From: Nocardia jejuensis NBRC 103114 | Lineage (GTDB): Bacteria; Actinomycetota; Actinomycetes; Mycobacteriales; Mycobacteriaceae | DNA: 64,000 nt | NCBI RefSeq assembly: GCF_001613145.1 | Contig: NZ_BDBU01000005.1 | Coordinates: forward strand, 62,001 to 126,000 | Direction of reading: 5' to 3' | Shown here: one piece after another, positions 34,960 through 43,642 of the stretch | Position numbering within the stretch: the stretch's first letter is position 1 | Layout: every line of letters starts with the position of its first letter | Program-made: the position numbers and the translations under genes | Notes under the pieces: generated by a model | Database searches by the model: none | The model's input: the letters and a program-made list of their open reading frames with translations, nothing else | Told to the model about the DNA's origin: nothing

Positions 34960-35411
34960 GCGACGCCGCCGTCGATCAGATACCCCGAGCCGACGCAGAC
35001 GATGTCGTTCAGCCACGCGTACTCCGGCGCGCCGGTCTCGAACATCGGGGCCGTGCGGAAGTAGTACCGCGCCGGGTCGACCAGCGTCTTCGCCGCCGGA
35101 TCCGCGATCTCGGAGCGGACCTCGGCGGGCACCTGCCAGCGCCCGCCGTACGACATGTGCAGCAGCGCACCGTCGTCGGTGCGCAGGGTCAGCCGCACAT
35201 CGACCTCCATGGTTCCGTCCGGGCGGAACACCGCCCAGTCGCCGCCACCCGGCACCACCTCGCCCCGCAGCTTCGGCCCCTCGAACGATCCACTCGCGGC
35301 GCCGAAAAGCACGCGCCCCGTGCCGAAGTTCAACGGCGAGTTCAGATCCACCACCACATCGAACAGATGCCGCGTCTCGATCCCGGCGATCTCGCGCACT
35401 CGAGTATCCAT
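34935..35411 (-). CDS. DUF3237 domain-containing protein
   Basis: 158 residues filling one DUF3237 beta-barrel: PLNFGTGRVLFGAASGSFEGPKLRGEVVPGGGDW, the family's RTDDGALLHMSYGGRW, and RYYFRTAPMFETG. ATG 35411 has AAGGGAA before it and sits 1 base after the TGA of a frameshifted upstream frame. DUF3237 proteins are small and uncharacterised, often near catabolic genes. An operator copy at 35574-35590 puts it under the TetR at 34282. Confidence 0.85.
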   Translation of the reverse strand: MDTRVREIAGIETRHLFDVVVDLNSPLNFGTGRVLFGAASGSFEGPKLRGEVVPGGGDWAVFRPDGTMEVDVRLTLRTDDGALLHMSYGGRWQVPAEVRSEIADPAAKTLVDPARYYFRTAPMFETGAPEYAWLNDIVCVGSGYLIDGGVAYRVFEVL

Positions 35412-35412
35412 A

Positions 35413-35564
35413 TCAGTTCCCTTCGAACAACTTTCGACGAACAACATCGGTGGAGACGCCCGACTGGTCGCACAGCTCGGACAGATCGAAGAAGAAGTGC
35501 TCACCGGCGATGAGATGCGCTCAGCGAGCTCCCGCGCCAACTCCAGCATCCGCACGCCATCCAT
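35413..35564 (-). pseudogene. small frameshifted ORF upstream of DUF3237
   Basis: From ATG 35564 one frame reads MDGVRMLELARELAER and then turns to low-quality sequence. In another frame, joined at the same GAGCGCATC site, it continues AHLIAGEHFFFDLSELCDQS...VVRRKLFEGN and stops at 35413-35415, one base before the DUF3237 ATG. Joined, these would make a sensible protein of about 50 residues starting right after the operator copy. Either a real frameshift, a sequencing error in a GCGC run, or recoding. Confidence 0.45.
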
Positions 35565-35573
35565 TCCCAAACT

Positions 35574-35590
35574 ATACGGTCGGCCGTATG
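35574..35590. promoter_or_regulatory. operator copy 2 upstream of the DUF3237 operon
   Basis: ATACGG-TCGG-CCGTAT plus G, identical to 34268-34284 at 16 of 17 positions. It lies 9 bp upstream of the first ATG of the small frameshifted ORF and so probably covers the promoter of the DUF3237 unit. Confidence 0.65.
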
Positions 35591-35951
35591 TATTTGTCGA
35601 TGGCGGATTCGGGCCACATCACCGGTCCGGTCGACCCACGAGCCGTGCGAGGCCGTGGCGCAGCGCATTACGGATGCGACGCCGATGCCGCGTGCCACCC
35701 GTTGATCAGCCCCTGAACTGCACAGACTCCGAACGAGCCCGCGAACCTACCCGCAATTCGCGTGGCCGTTCCCGGTTCCCGCGCCGAGTCGGGCCGGAAC
35801 CCGCTGTGCCATGGCGCGAACCGATGCGCCGCGATCCGGTTAGCACCGCGAAGTAACGCTTCCTTCTCCGTTTCCGACGTCACCTCTGAATCACGGCCCG
35901 TCGGGGGGCTCGTCCATCCGTTAGTCGACATTGGAAATAAGGATCGGGACA
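35591..35951. other. intergenic region without supported gene
   Basis: 360 bp between the DUF3237 promoter and the cutinase-like gene. Open frames here have no ribosome site or recognisable product. It probably carries divergent promoters; no clear -10/-35 pair could be read. Confidence 0.5.
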
Positions 35952-37667
35952 TTGGCTCTTCGAGAGTTTCTGGCGCGCCACCGCATCGCTTCGTCCATTG
36001 CCGCGCCCGCAGCGCTGGGAGTGGTCGCGGTGGTGGCTGCCTCCTGGGGTTTGACCACTTCGGAACCACGGACGATTGAGACACAGCTCACTTCTTCGGT
36101 CACCGAATGCCATGACATGGTGACCATTTCGGTCGCCGGCCGAAACGACTCGCCGAATTCGCAGACCACCAAAATGCTGGTCGACGCGAATGGCAACGAA
36201 TTGCCGGCGGCATTGTCCGGCGATTACAGCAGCCACTGGGTCGACCCCGTGGTCAACGCACCGAACGACCCGAACGACCCGGACAAGTACGCGGCGGTCT
36301 ACATCGCCTACCCCGCGAACCTCAATACCTATGAGGACGCGGTGAACACGGGTGTCGCGAACACCAAGCAGGTGATGCGCGACATATCCGCCGCCTGCCC
36401 CGACACCAAGTTCTCCATCGTGGGATACAGCGAAGGCTCCGATGTGGTGCGCCGCGTCGCGATGGACATCGGCAACGCACCGGACGGTTCGACCGACACG
36501 GTCGACGCGGACAAGGTGCTCGGTGTCGTGATCCTCGCCGACGCGGGACGCAAGGCGGGCGAGGGCCAGTTCATCGGCGCGAAGGATCCGTTCAGCAACC
36601 CGGACAACTTCGATCAGAAGTACCAGACCGGAAACAACACCGCCGGCGGTCAGGGTGCGCTGCCCGGAACCAGCGGCGGCTTCGGCAAGCTGAACGGCCG
36701 GATCGCATCGTTCTGCTCCGACGGTGACCTGACCTGCGCCGCGCCGCAGAACATCTCGCTGCTGCAGTTGGCGATCAACGTCGGCCGGGGAATCAATGTC
36801 GACGCACTGCAGAACGAGGGCCTGACCCCGGCGACCGGACAGGACGTCGCGGTTCAGCTCGGCAAGACCGCGATGAGCGCCTTCTCCTACATCGCCACTC
36901 AGCCGAACTGGATGGCGAGCAACGAGACCTTCCTGCAGGTGCTGCTGAAGGTGTCGGACCCGAACTACAAGCCGGGCGAGGTCAAAGCACCCACCAGCGG
37001 CGCGGATTCGATCGCGACCGAGCAGATGTCGCCGCTGGCCTACCTGCCGCAGAAGATCTTCAACGAGATCGTCGGCCTGATCGTCACGAACCAGAACACG
37101 ATTCCGGTGATCATGAGCGACCCGTACCAGCTCACCCTGGGCCCCAACGGAACCGGTCACCACTTCGACTACTGGCGTGACAACGGCGACGGCAAGCCGC
37201 TGACCTCCGCCGAGTACGCGGCGGCCTGGCTCACCGCGATGTCGAAGCAGGCGCAGTCCGGCGAGAAGGTCGACACCACCGTCAAGCCGCAGGATGCGGA
37301 TTACGCCGATGCGGCGAAGTCGGCCGCGGTCGTCAAGGCGTCCCCGACGCTGGACCCGCCCACGACCACCACCAAGCCCAGCACCACCACCAAGGCCTCG
37401 ACGACCAAGCCGACCACCACCACCGGTACGGCCCCGGTCAAGGACGTCGCCGGTACCGGACCGAGCGTGACCAAGTCGGGCGCCACCGACTCGACCACCA
37501 CCGCCCCGGGCACCACGGTCCCGAGCACGACCGTCGCGCCGACCACCACAGTCGCGCCGACCACCACGGTGGCGCCGACGACCACGGCGCCGAGCACGAC
37601 CGTCAAGCCGGAGACCACCACTCCCCCGGCCACGACGACCACCACCACGACGACTCCCTCGAACTGA
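35952..37667 (+). CDS. cutinase-family secreted serine esterase with Thr/Pro-rich tail
   Basis: 571 residues. An N-terminal hydrophobic segment (IAAPAALGVVAVVAASWGL) is the signal or anchor. The cutinase-like alpha/beta hydrolase domain follows with nucleophile Ser in VGYSEGSD, and His in TGHHFDYW. From about residue 467 the protein is a mucin-like tail of PTTT, KPSTTT and three APTTTV units, as in exported actinobacterial proteins that are O-mannosylated or wall-spanning. TTG 35952 is chosen for AAGGATCGGG eight bases upstream; TTG 35931 lacks a ribosome site. Likely substrates are lipid or polyester esters outside the cell. Confidence 0.85.
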   Translation: MALREFLARHRIASSIAAPAALGVVAVVAASWGLTTSEPRTIETQLTSSVTECHDMVTISVAGRNDSPNSQTTKMLVDANGNELPAALSGDYSSHWVDPVVNAPNDPNDPDKYAAVYIAYPANLNTYEDAVNTGVANTKQVMRDISAACPDTKFSIVGYSEGSDVVRRVAMDIGNAPDGSTDTVDADKVLGVVILADAGRKAGEGQFIGAKDPFSNPDNFDQKYQTGNNTAGGQGALPGTSGGFGKLNGRIASFCSDGDLTCAAPQNISLLQLAINVGRGINVDALQNEGLTPATGQDVAVQLGKTAMSAFSYIATQPNWMASNETFLQVLLKVSDPNYKPGEVKAPTSGADSIATEQMSPLAYLPQKIFNEIVGLIVTNQNTIPVIMSDPYQLTLGPNGTGHHFDYWRDNGDGKPLTSAEYAAAWLTAMSKQAQSGEKVDTTVKPQDADYADAAKSAAVVKASPTLDPPTTTTKPSTTTKASTTKPTTTTGTAPVKDVAGTGPSVTKSGATDSTTTAPGTTVPSTTVAPTTTVAPTTTVAPTTTAPSTTVKPETTTPPATTTTTTTTPSN

Positions 37668-37714
37668 GGAAGTCGGGGCGCTGACGAGCCCCGCGTAGTA
37701 CTCGGCAGCACCCG

Positions 37715-37742
37715 AAGGCTCGGTCCATACGGACCGGGCCTT
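37715..37742 (+). terminator. terminator of cutinase gene (shared hairpin core)
   Basis: 12-bp stem AAGGCTCGGTCC / GGACCGGGCCTT with one G-T-type mismatch and loop ATAC, followed by CTTTC. The rest of 37668-38015 shows no gene. Confidence 0.8.
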
Positions 37743-38015
37743 CTTTCGTATGGCCGTCGCGCCTCCGACTCGCCGGACCGTCCGGAGACGCTGACGCGTT
37801 TGCGACATGCGCGCGGGCAGCCCACCTCCCTGTGGCGCCACTCACATTTCGACCTTCCGCAGCAGGTCGGAGTGCCCGCGACAACGACCTCCGCGCTGTT
37901 GCCGCTGTTTGCTGGCCGGCGCACCTGGGTAGTTCCTCCCTTTGTACGAAGGATTCGGCGGCGAGGGACCGAAACCGGAACCGAGTCCGCGGTGCGGGCT
38001 GGGAAGGAACAGGCC

Positions 38016-39380
38016 GTGACGGATCAGGCTGGGACGGACCAGGGGCCGGAGGTGACCGCTCAGGAGCCGACTCGACTACGCAGATCGGTCATCGCCTCGG
38101 CGATGGGCAATGCGACCGAGTGGTTCGACTACGGCGTCTACGCGGCGACGGCGACCTACCTGACCGACGCCTTCTTTCCCGGCGACCTCGGCACGCTGGG
38201 CACCATGCTCGGCTTCGCGGTCTCGTTCCTGCTGCGGCCGCTCGGCGGCATGGTGTGGGGTCCGATGGGAGACCGCATCGGCCGAAAGGCCGTGCTGGCC
38301 ATCACGATCCTGCTGATGGCGGCCTCGACCGGAGCCATCGGCATTCTGCCGACCCACGCCACGGCGGGTGTGCTCGCGCCGATCCTGCTGATCGGGCTGC
38401 GCGTGGTGCAGGGCTTCTCCACCGGCGGCGAATACGGCGGCGCGGCAACCTATCTCGCCGAATGCGCGACCGATCGCAAGCGCGGATTCCTGGGCAGCTT
38501 CCTGGAATTCGGCACGCTCGCCGGCTTCGTGGGCGGCTCCTCGGTGGTGCTGGCCTGCCAGCTGGCACTCGGCTCGGACGCCATGCACGACTGGGGTTGG
38601 CGAATCCCGTTCCTGCTGGCGGTCCCGCTCGGCCTGATCGGCTGGTACCTGCGCGAGAAGCTCGACGAATCACCCGTGTTCACCGAGGTCGCGGAGGCGG
38701 AGACGAAGACGCCGCCGACCGGGCTGCGCGAGCTGTTCACCAACTACCGCCGTGAGATCCTGACGCTGGCCGGGCTGGTCGTGGCGCTCAACGTCGTGAA
38801 CTACACGCTGCTGACCTACCAGCCGACCTATCTTCAGAAGACCATCGGCCTGGGCGAATCCTCCACCACCGCAATGATGTTGATCGGTCAGCTGGTCATG
38901 ATGGTGACGCTGCCGTTCTTCGGCAGGCTCTCGGACCGGGTCGGCCGCCGCCCGATGTGGCTGGTCTCGCTGGTCGGCCTGGCCGTCCTGGCCGTGCCGA
39001 TGTACTGGCTGATGGGTCAGGGAACCGGCTGGGCCATCACCGGTTTCATCGTGCTGGGGCTGCTCTATGTCCCCCAGCTGTCCACCATCAGTTCGACCTT
39101 CCCGGCGATCTTCCCCACTCATGTGCGCTACGCGGGCTTCGCCCTGGGCTACAACGTCTCGACCGCCGCGTTCGGCGGCACCGCTCCCCTGATCAACGAG
39201 GCCGTCATCGAGAAGACCGGCTGGACACTGTTTCCCGCGATGTACATGGTGGCCGCGTCCCTGATCGGGTTGGTGGCGTGGAACTTCCTGCGCGAGACCG
39301 CCGGAACCTCGTTGCGCGGCACCGAGGTTCCCGAGGCGGAGTCCGAACCGGTCCTGGCGGGCGGTCGCCTGCCGGCCTGA
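38016..39380 (+). CDS. MHS-family MFS transporter (ProP/KgtP-like)
   Basis: 454 residues. The metabolite:H+ symporter branch is marked by ASAMGNATEWFDYGVYAATATYLTDAFFP in TM1, MGDRIGRKAVL (motif A) and RVVQGFSTGGEYGGAATYLAECA. E. coli ProP imports proline and glycine betaine; other members carry dicarboxylates. The coiled-coil osmosensor tail of ProP is absent. GTG 38016 has GGAAGGA ahead. Convergent with the CocE-type hydrolase gene with 16 bp between stops. Confidence 0.88.
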   Translation: MTDQAGTDQGPEVTAQEPTRLRRSVIASAMGNATEWFDYGVYAATATYLTDAFFPGDLGTLGTMLGFAVSFLLRPLGGMVWGPMGDRIGRKAVLAITILLMAASTGAIGILPTHATAGVLAPILLIGLRVVQGFSTGGEYGGAATYLAECATDRKRGFLGSFLEFGTLAGFVGGSSVVLACQLALGSDAMHDWGWRIPFLLAVPLGLIGWYLREKLDESPVFTEVAEAETKTPPTGLRELFTNYRREILTLAGLVVALNVVNYTLLTYQPTYLQKTIGLGESSTTAMMLIGQLVMMVTLPFFGRLSDRVGRRPMWLVSLVGLAVLAVPMYWLMGQGTGWAITGFIVLGLLYVPQLSTISSTFPAIFPTHVRYAGFALGYNVSTAAFGGTAPLINEAVIEKTGWTLFPAMYMVAASLIGLVAWNFLRETAGTSLRGTEVPEAESEPVLAGGRLPA

Positions 39381-39396
39381 GCCACGGACCCGAACC

Positions 39397-41292
39397 TCAG
39401 CCCTGGACCGCCAGGTAGGTGAGGTAGCTCGGGTGCTCCGGATCCAGAACGATGCTCTGGCCGTTGATCTTTCGCTTCATCGACGGCGTGAGCAGATGAC
39501 GCGGTGAGCTGCCGGGCGCGATGGCGACGCGCAGGCGATGACCGGCCCGCAGCACCGCCTCGGTGGGGTTGATCTCGATGTCGAGATCGAACGGTTCACC
39601 CGCGACCACCGGCAGGACCGAGTCCTGCCGCAGCGTGTGCAGCGCGAAGACGAGTTCACCGTCGAGGTAGGTGCTGCCAGACTCGTCGGTCGCCCGCAGC
39701 GAGGACAGCAGCGCACCGCGGGTGAGCGCGGCCGACGCCCCGTCGGGTTCGACATCGGTGACGGTGACCGACCAGAAGGCCTCCGTACCACCGGTTTCCA
39801 CCCGCAGGTGCAGGTTCATCGGACCCGAGAGCACCAGGTCCCGCGACAGCGGCGCGGTGGTGAAGGTGACCGCGCCGGCCTCGGCCCGGCGATCGTCGGA
39901 CCCGTAGTGGCGACCGAGCAGGGTCAGCGCGCCCATGGTCATGAGCGCGGTATTGCTCGAGGCCATCCCGGCCGGAACAGTGGGAAGCGGAAGGGATTCG
40001 GCTCCCCCGTAGGGTGTGTCCCGCAGCGAGCCGTCGGTCCCCGCGTGCTCGGCCGAGCCGCTCGGTTCGGCCGTGAGGTAGAGCCGTCGCACCGCGGCGG
40101 CCGGATCGGGAAAACTCGGGCGCGTGATCCATCCGCCGCCGCCCTGCCGCCGCACGGTCACCGGCCCGTACCGATCGATTCCGTTGTCGATTCCCTTGAG
40201 CCACTTGTCGAACCAGGCGCACTGCAATTCGTCCAGGGCCGGCGGGTTGCCCGCTTCGCCGAAGCCGCTGCCGATGCTGATGTGGTACCCGTCGTCGACG
40301 AGGACCTGTTTCGCGCCGCCGCTCAGGCCGACGCGGTCGAACATCCGGAAGTTGGAGCGGTTGTACACATCGTGCCAGGCGCCGTGGATCCAGGTCGCCG
40401 CGGTGATGCCCTCGAAATCGGGTAGCCGCGCGGCCCAGCGGTCGTTGAGGAAGCCCTCCGGATGCCCGTCCGTGGTCGCGATGTCCGCAGCCAGTCGCAG
40501 CCCACTTACCGGGTCGCGCAGGCGATCTCGCAGATACGGGCCCAGGACCCGATTGCGGATCATGCCGCGCGGGGAGGGCAGGAACTTCGCGATATCGACC
40601 AGGCCCATCCAGCCCGCGATCCCCGGCGTCGGCACCCCACCGGTCAGGCCGAGTTCCCGGACCGGATCCTCCCCCGCGACGATCGCGAAGACGGCGTCGA
40701 GCCCTTCGGGCCGCCGTCCCGCCGCGATCAGCGCGGCGATCGCGCCGTACGAGATGCCGGTGACCGCCAGATGCCCGTCGCACCAGGGCTGTTCACGAAT
40801 CCAGTCGAGCACTTCGGCGTAGTCCAGGTGTTCGCGCTCGCTGAAGAAATCCCAAGCCCCCGTGGAGGATCCGGTGCCGCGCACATCCACCACGACGTTC
40901 ACATATCCGCGCGACACGAGAGTTCGGTTGGTGGAGAACACATCGATCGCGCCCGAGGCCAGGGTGTGCAGCAGATCCCGCCCGCGGAACCGGCGCCGAT
41001 CCGACGGCTTCACCAGTCGCCCGACCCAGCGCGCCGGCTTCGCGACGCGCGCACCGGAGCGATTACCCATCCGGTTGTAGGGGGTGAAGTTCACGACCAC
41101 CGGAAACGCGTCGGCGGCCGGTTCACCGCGCCGATAGGCGGGCCGGTTGACGTCCGCGCACAGCACCACACCGTCGGACATCGTGATGGTGACCGTGGTG
41201 TCGATGTGCACCGCCGGGTATTGCTCCGGCCCGATATCGAATCGAACGTCCGCAGGGAGCGGGCCTGCGGTGGGAGTCAGCGGCGATGCCAT
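39397..41292 (-). CDS. CocE/NonD-family hydrolase (X-Pro dipeptidyl-peptidase S15-like), cytoplasmic
   Basis: 631 residues. N-terminal alpha/beta hydrolase with VDVRGTGSS oxyanion strand and nucleophile Ser in TGISYGA; WIHGAWHDVYN and DGYHISIG carry the acid and His; the C-terminal jelly-roll (X-Pro dipeptidyl-peptidase C-terminal) domain starts near FTTAPLSRDLVLSGPM. No signal peptide, unlike its divergent paralogue at 41504. ATG 41292 is chosen; longer frames reach into the promoter gap. Cleaves an unknown ester, amide or Xaa-Pro substrate. Confidence 0.88.
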   Translation of the reverse strand: MASPLTPTAGPLPADVRFDIGPEQYPAVHIDTTVTITMSDGVVLCADVNRPAYRRGEPAADAFPVVVNFTPYNRMGNRSGARVAKPARWVGRLVKPSDRRRFRGRDLLHTLASGAIDVFSTNRTLVSRGYVNVVVDVRGTGSSTGAWDFFSEREHLDYAEVLDWIREQPWCDGHLAVTGISYGAIAALIAAGRRPEGLDAVFAIVAGEDPVRELGLTGGVPTPGIAGWMGLVDIAKFLPSPRGMIRNRVLGPYLRDRLRDPVSGLRLAADIATTDGHPEGFLNDRWAARLPDFEGITAATWIHGAWHDVYNRSNFRMFDRVGLSGGAKQVLVDDGYHISIGSGFGEAGNPPALDELQCAWFDKWLKGIDNGIDRYGPVTVRRQGGGGWITRPSFPDPAAAVRRLYLTAEPSGSAEHAGTDGSLRDTPYGGAESLPLPTVPAGMASSNTALMTMGALTLLGRHYGSDDRRAEAGAVTFTTAPLSRDLVLSGPMNLHLRVETGGTEAFWSVTVTDVEPDGASAALTRGALLSSLRATDESGSTYLDGELVFALHTLRQDSVLPVVAGEPFDLDIEINPTEAVLRAGHRLRVAIAPGSSPRHLLTPSMKRKINGQSIVLDPEHPSYLTYLAVQG

Positions 41293-41503
41293 GCCGACAA
41301 AAATAGCCCCGCGCGAACACGCATGTCCACGGTTTCGAGCATAGTGTCCCAGACAGAATTCGGCGCAGAATTTTGGCATCGGCACCAACCACGCAGCCGC
41401 ACAGTCCCCCCGGCACGCGAATTCGGCGGAAACGGCTATTTACATAGCTAGCAGTCGCTCGCTAACATTCTCGGGCCCGCGCACCTGTCTGAGATGGATT
41501 TCA

Positions 41504-43558
41504 ATGTTGAGAACCTGGCGATCTCGCCTTGTCCGCGGCTCGATGTCGGCCGGCGCCCTCGTGCTGCTCACCGCCTTCGTCGCGCCGATCACCACTGCCA
41601 CACCCGCCGACTCGACGCCCGAAGGCGGTGCGGCAGCGGCGGAATGGACCGCCGCCGCGGACGCGCCGCCGCAGTATCCGAATGTCGTCATCGAGTGGGA
41701 CGTCCCCATCACCATGAGCGACGGAACAGTGTTGAAGGGCAACGTCTATCGTCCGGCCGATGCCTCGGGGCACGCGATCGACACCCCCACACCGACCGTC
41801 CTGAATCTGACCCCGTACACGAAACTCGGTTCCACCCTTGCCAGTACGGCACTGGACATCCCGGTGCTGTCCGACGCGGTCCTGCGGATAGCGGGACAGC
41901 TCGATCTCAGCGGGACGCCACTGAGCGGGGTCACCGATTCGACCCGCGCGCTGGCCAACGGCTGGGCGCGCAATTTCGCCGCGGATCACAAACTGATCCG
42001 CAGCGGCTACACCCAGGTCGTCGTCGACGTGCGCGGAACCGGTTTCTCCCAGGGAGTCTGGGATGTCTTCCGTGATCGCGAACAACAGGACACCGTCGAG
42101 GTGATCGACTGGGTCTCGCACCAGCCGTGGTCCACCGGCGAGGTCGGGATGAACGGCATGTCCTACTCCGGGATCAACCAGTTGCAGGCCGCCGCGAAAC
42201 AACCGCCCGCGCTGAAGGCCATTTTCCCGATGGTGCCCAGCGAGGACCCCTTCCGCGATCTGGTCGCCCCCGGCGGCGCGCTCGGCGTCACCTTCATGCC
42301 CGCCTGGCTGGGCGCGGTCAACGGCGCGAAACTGCTGCCCGATCTGACCGCGCTGACCCGCGGTGATTTCGACCTGCAGTGGCTGTTCGATCGTGTGCAG
42401 AATCCGATGGTCTTCCTCGACGTGCTGCTCAACGCGGTGTTCTCCCCCCGCGTCGAGGATCTGAGCCCGCAGGTGCAGCAGGTGCTCGACGACCAGAGCG
42501 TCATGCGCCGGTCCTGGTCCGGACATCCGGAACGAATCCAGGTGCCCACCTTCATCGTCGGCGGCTGGCACGACGTCTTCGTGGACTCACAGGTGCACGC
42601 CTACAACGAGATTCCGCTGCCGCCGGGCCGCAAGCAGCTGCTGATGTCGAGCACCTATCACCTGAATCCGGGCGCGAACGCCGGTTCGCCCGGCAGCCCG
42701 CCGCGGATCGACGTGCTGCAGCGCGCGTGGTTCGACAAGTGGCTCAAGGGAATCGACAACGGCATCGACTCGTACGGCCCGATCAACGTGCAGCAGCAGG
42801 GCGGCGGCTGGCTCACCACGCCGAGCATGCCGCAGCCGGGTGTCGAGTACCGCCGGATGTATCTGTCGGCCGCGCCCAGCGGCACCACGGCCACCAGCGT
42901 GCACGACGGCTCGCTGCTGCCGGATCCGAGCCCCGGCGAGGATCGACTGACCGTCGCCCCGGGAGTGCTGTCGATCTGTTCGCGCGATTCCGCGCAGGAG
43001 ACCGCGGGCGCACTGTCCCTCATAGATATGTGCGCCAAGGACTCTCGCATCCAGGAGGCGAACGGCCTGACCTTCACCAGCGCCGCGGTGGCCGAGCCGA
43101 CCACGGTGTCCGGCCCGATCACCGTGCACCTCGAGACCGTGCACGACGCCACCGACGGCTTCTGGACGACGACGGTGAACGATGTCGCTCCGGACGGGCA
43201 GTCCCGGGTGCTGGCCTCGGGGCAGCTGGTCGCCTCGCTGCGCGCGATCGACGAGTCCCGCAGTGCGCGTGATGACAAGGGCGACTACACGCGCGCCGTG
43301 CCGTTCCTGTCGCTGGCGCAGCGACAGGTTCTGGTGCCCGGCGCTCGCACCGGCCTCGACATCTCGATCAATGCGACCGATGCGGTGCTGCAGCCGGGCC
43401 ACCGGCTCCGCGTCGACGTGTACGCGAGCAATCTGCTCAAGGCGCTGCCCGTCGGTCCCATGCTCGTGGACTCCGGCCTCTCTCCGCAGCACGTGCAGCT
43501 GCGCCCGGACGCCCCGAGTTTCGTCAACCTTCCGCTGCTCGGCCGCTCCGGCTGGTGA
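41504..43558 (+). CDS. secreted CocE/NonD-family hydrolase
   Basis: 684 residues. Same fold as the neighbour: VDVRGTGFS, nucleophile Ser in NGMSYSG, GGWHDVFVD, STYHLNPG, and the shared WFDKWLKGIDNGID, then a C-terminal beta-rich domain (VSGPITVHLETV). It differs by a signal peptide (SMSAGALVLLTAFVAPITTATP). A Cys pair (SICSRDS, DMCAKDS) may form a disulfide. Divergent from the cytoplasmic paralogue, suggesting duplication and split localisation. Ends at a hairpin 6 bp on. Confidence 0.88.
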   Translation: MLRTWRSRLVRGSMSAGALVLLTAFVAPITTATPADSTPEGGAAAAEWTAAADAPPQYPNVVIEWDVPITMSDGTVLKGNVYRPADASGHAIDTPTPTVLNLTPYTKLGSTLASTALDIPVLSDAVLRIAGQLDLSGTPLSGVTDSTRALANGWARNFAADHKLIRSGYTQVVVDVRGTGFSQGVWDVFRDREQQDTVEVIDWVSHQPWSTGEVGMNGMSYSGINQLQAAAKQPPALKAIFPMVPSEDPFRDLVAPGGALGVTFMPAWLGAVNGAKLLPDLTALTRGDFDLQWLFDRVQNPMVFLDVLLNAVFSPRVEDLSPQVQQVLDDQSVMRRSWSGHPERIQVPTFIVGGWHDVFVDSQVHAYNEIPLPPGRKQLLMSSTYHLNPGANAGSPGSPPRIDVLQRAWFDKWLKGIDNGIDSYGPINVQQQGGGWLTTPSMPQPGVEYRRMYLSAAPSGTTATSVHDGSLLPDPSPGEDRLTVAPGVLSICSRDSAQETAGALSLIDMCAKDSRIQEANGLTFTSAAVAEPTTVSGPITVHLETVHDATDGFWTTTVNDVAPDGQSRVLASGQLVASLRAIDESRSARDDKGDYTRAVPFLSLAQRQVLVPGARTGLDISINATDAVLQPGHRLRVDVYASNLLKALPVGPMLVDSGLSPQHVQLRPDAPSFVNLPLLGRSGW

Positions 43559-43563
43559 CCACA

Positions 43564-43606
43564 CCGGGTGTCGCGGGCCGCTCGCCGAGCAGGCCGCGAC
43601 ACCCGG
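43564..43606 (+). terminator. long hairpin after secreted CocE gene
   Basis: 43564-43579 pairs with 43592-43606 (13 bp contiguous plus GCC/GGC beyond a one-base bulge), loop of 12 nt. It lies 6 bp after the stop. Its right arm is part of a 23-bp tandem repeat. Confidence 0.65.
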
Positions 43607-43639
43607 CCATACTGGACCGCGACACCCGGCCATACTGGA
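43594..43639 (+). repeat. two perfect tandem 23-bp repeats before TetR start
   Basis: The 23-bp unit beginning CCGCGACACCCGG and ending CATACTGGA occurs at 43594-43616 and 43617-43639 without mismatch, three bases before ATG 43643. The first part of the unit is also the right arm of the upstream hairpin. May be an autoregulatory site or a recent slippage duplication. Confidence 0.7.
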
Positions 43640-43642
43640 CCG

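Noticed and set aside
37668..38015. Extended N-terminus of the MHS transporter from 37800
   Set aside because: The extra 72 residues are unlike the family and the GTG at 38016 has a good ribosome site.
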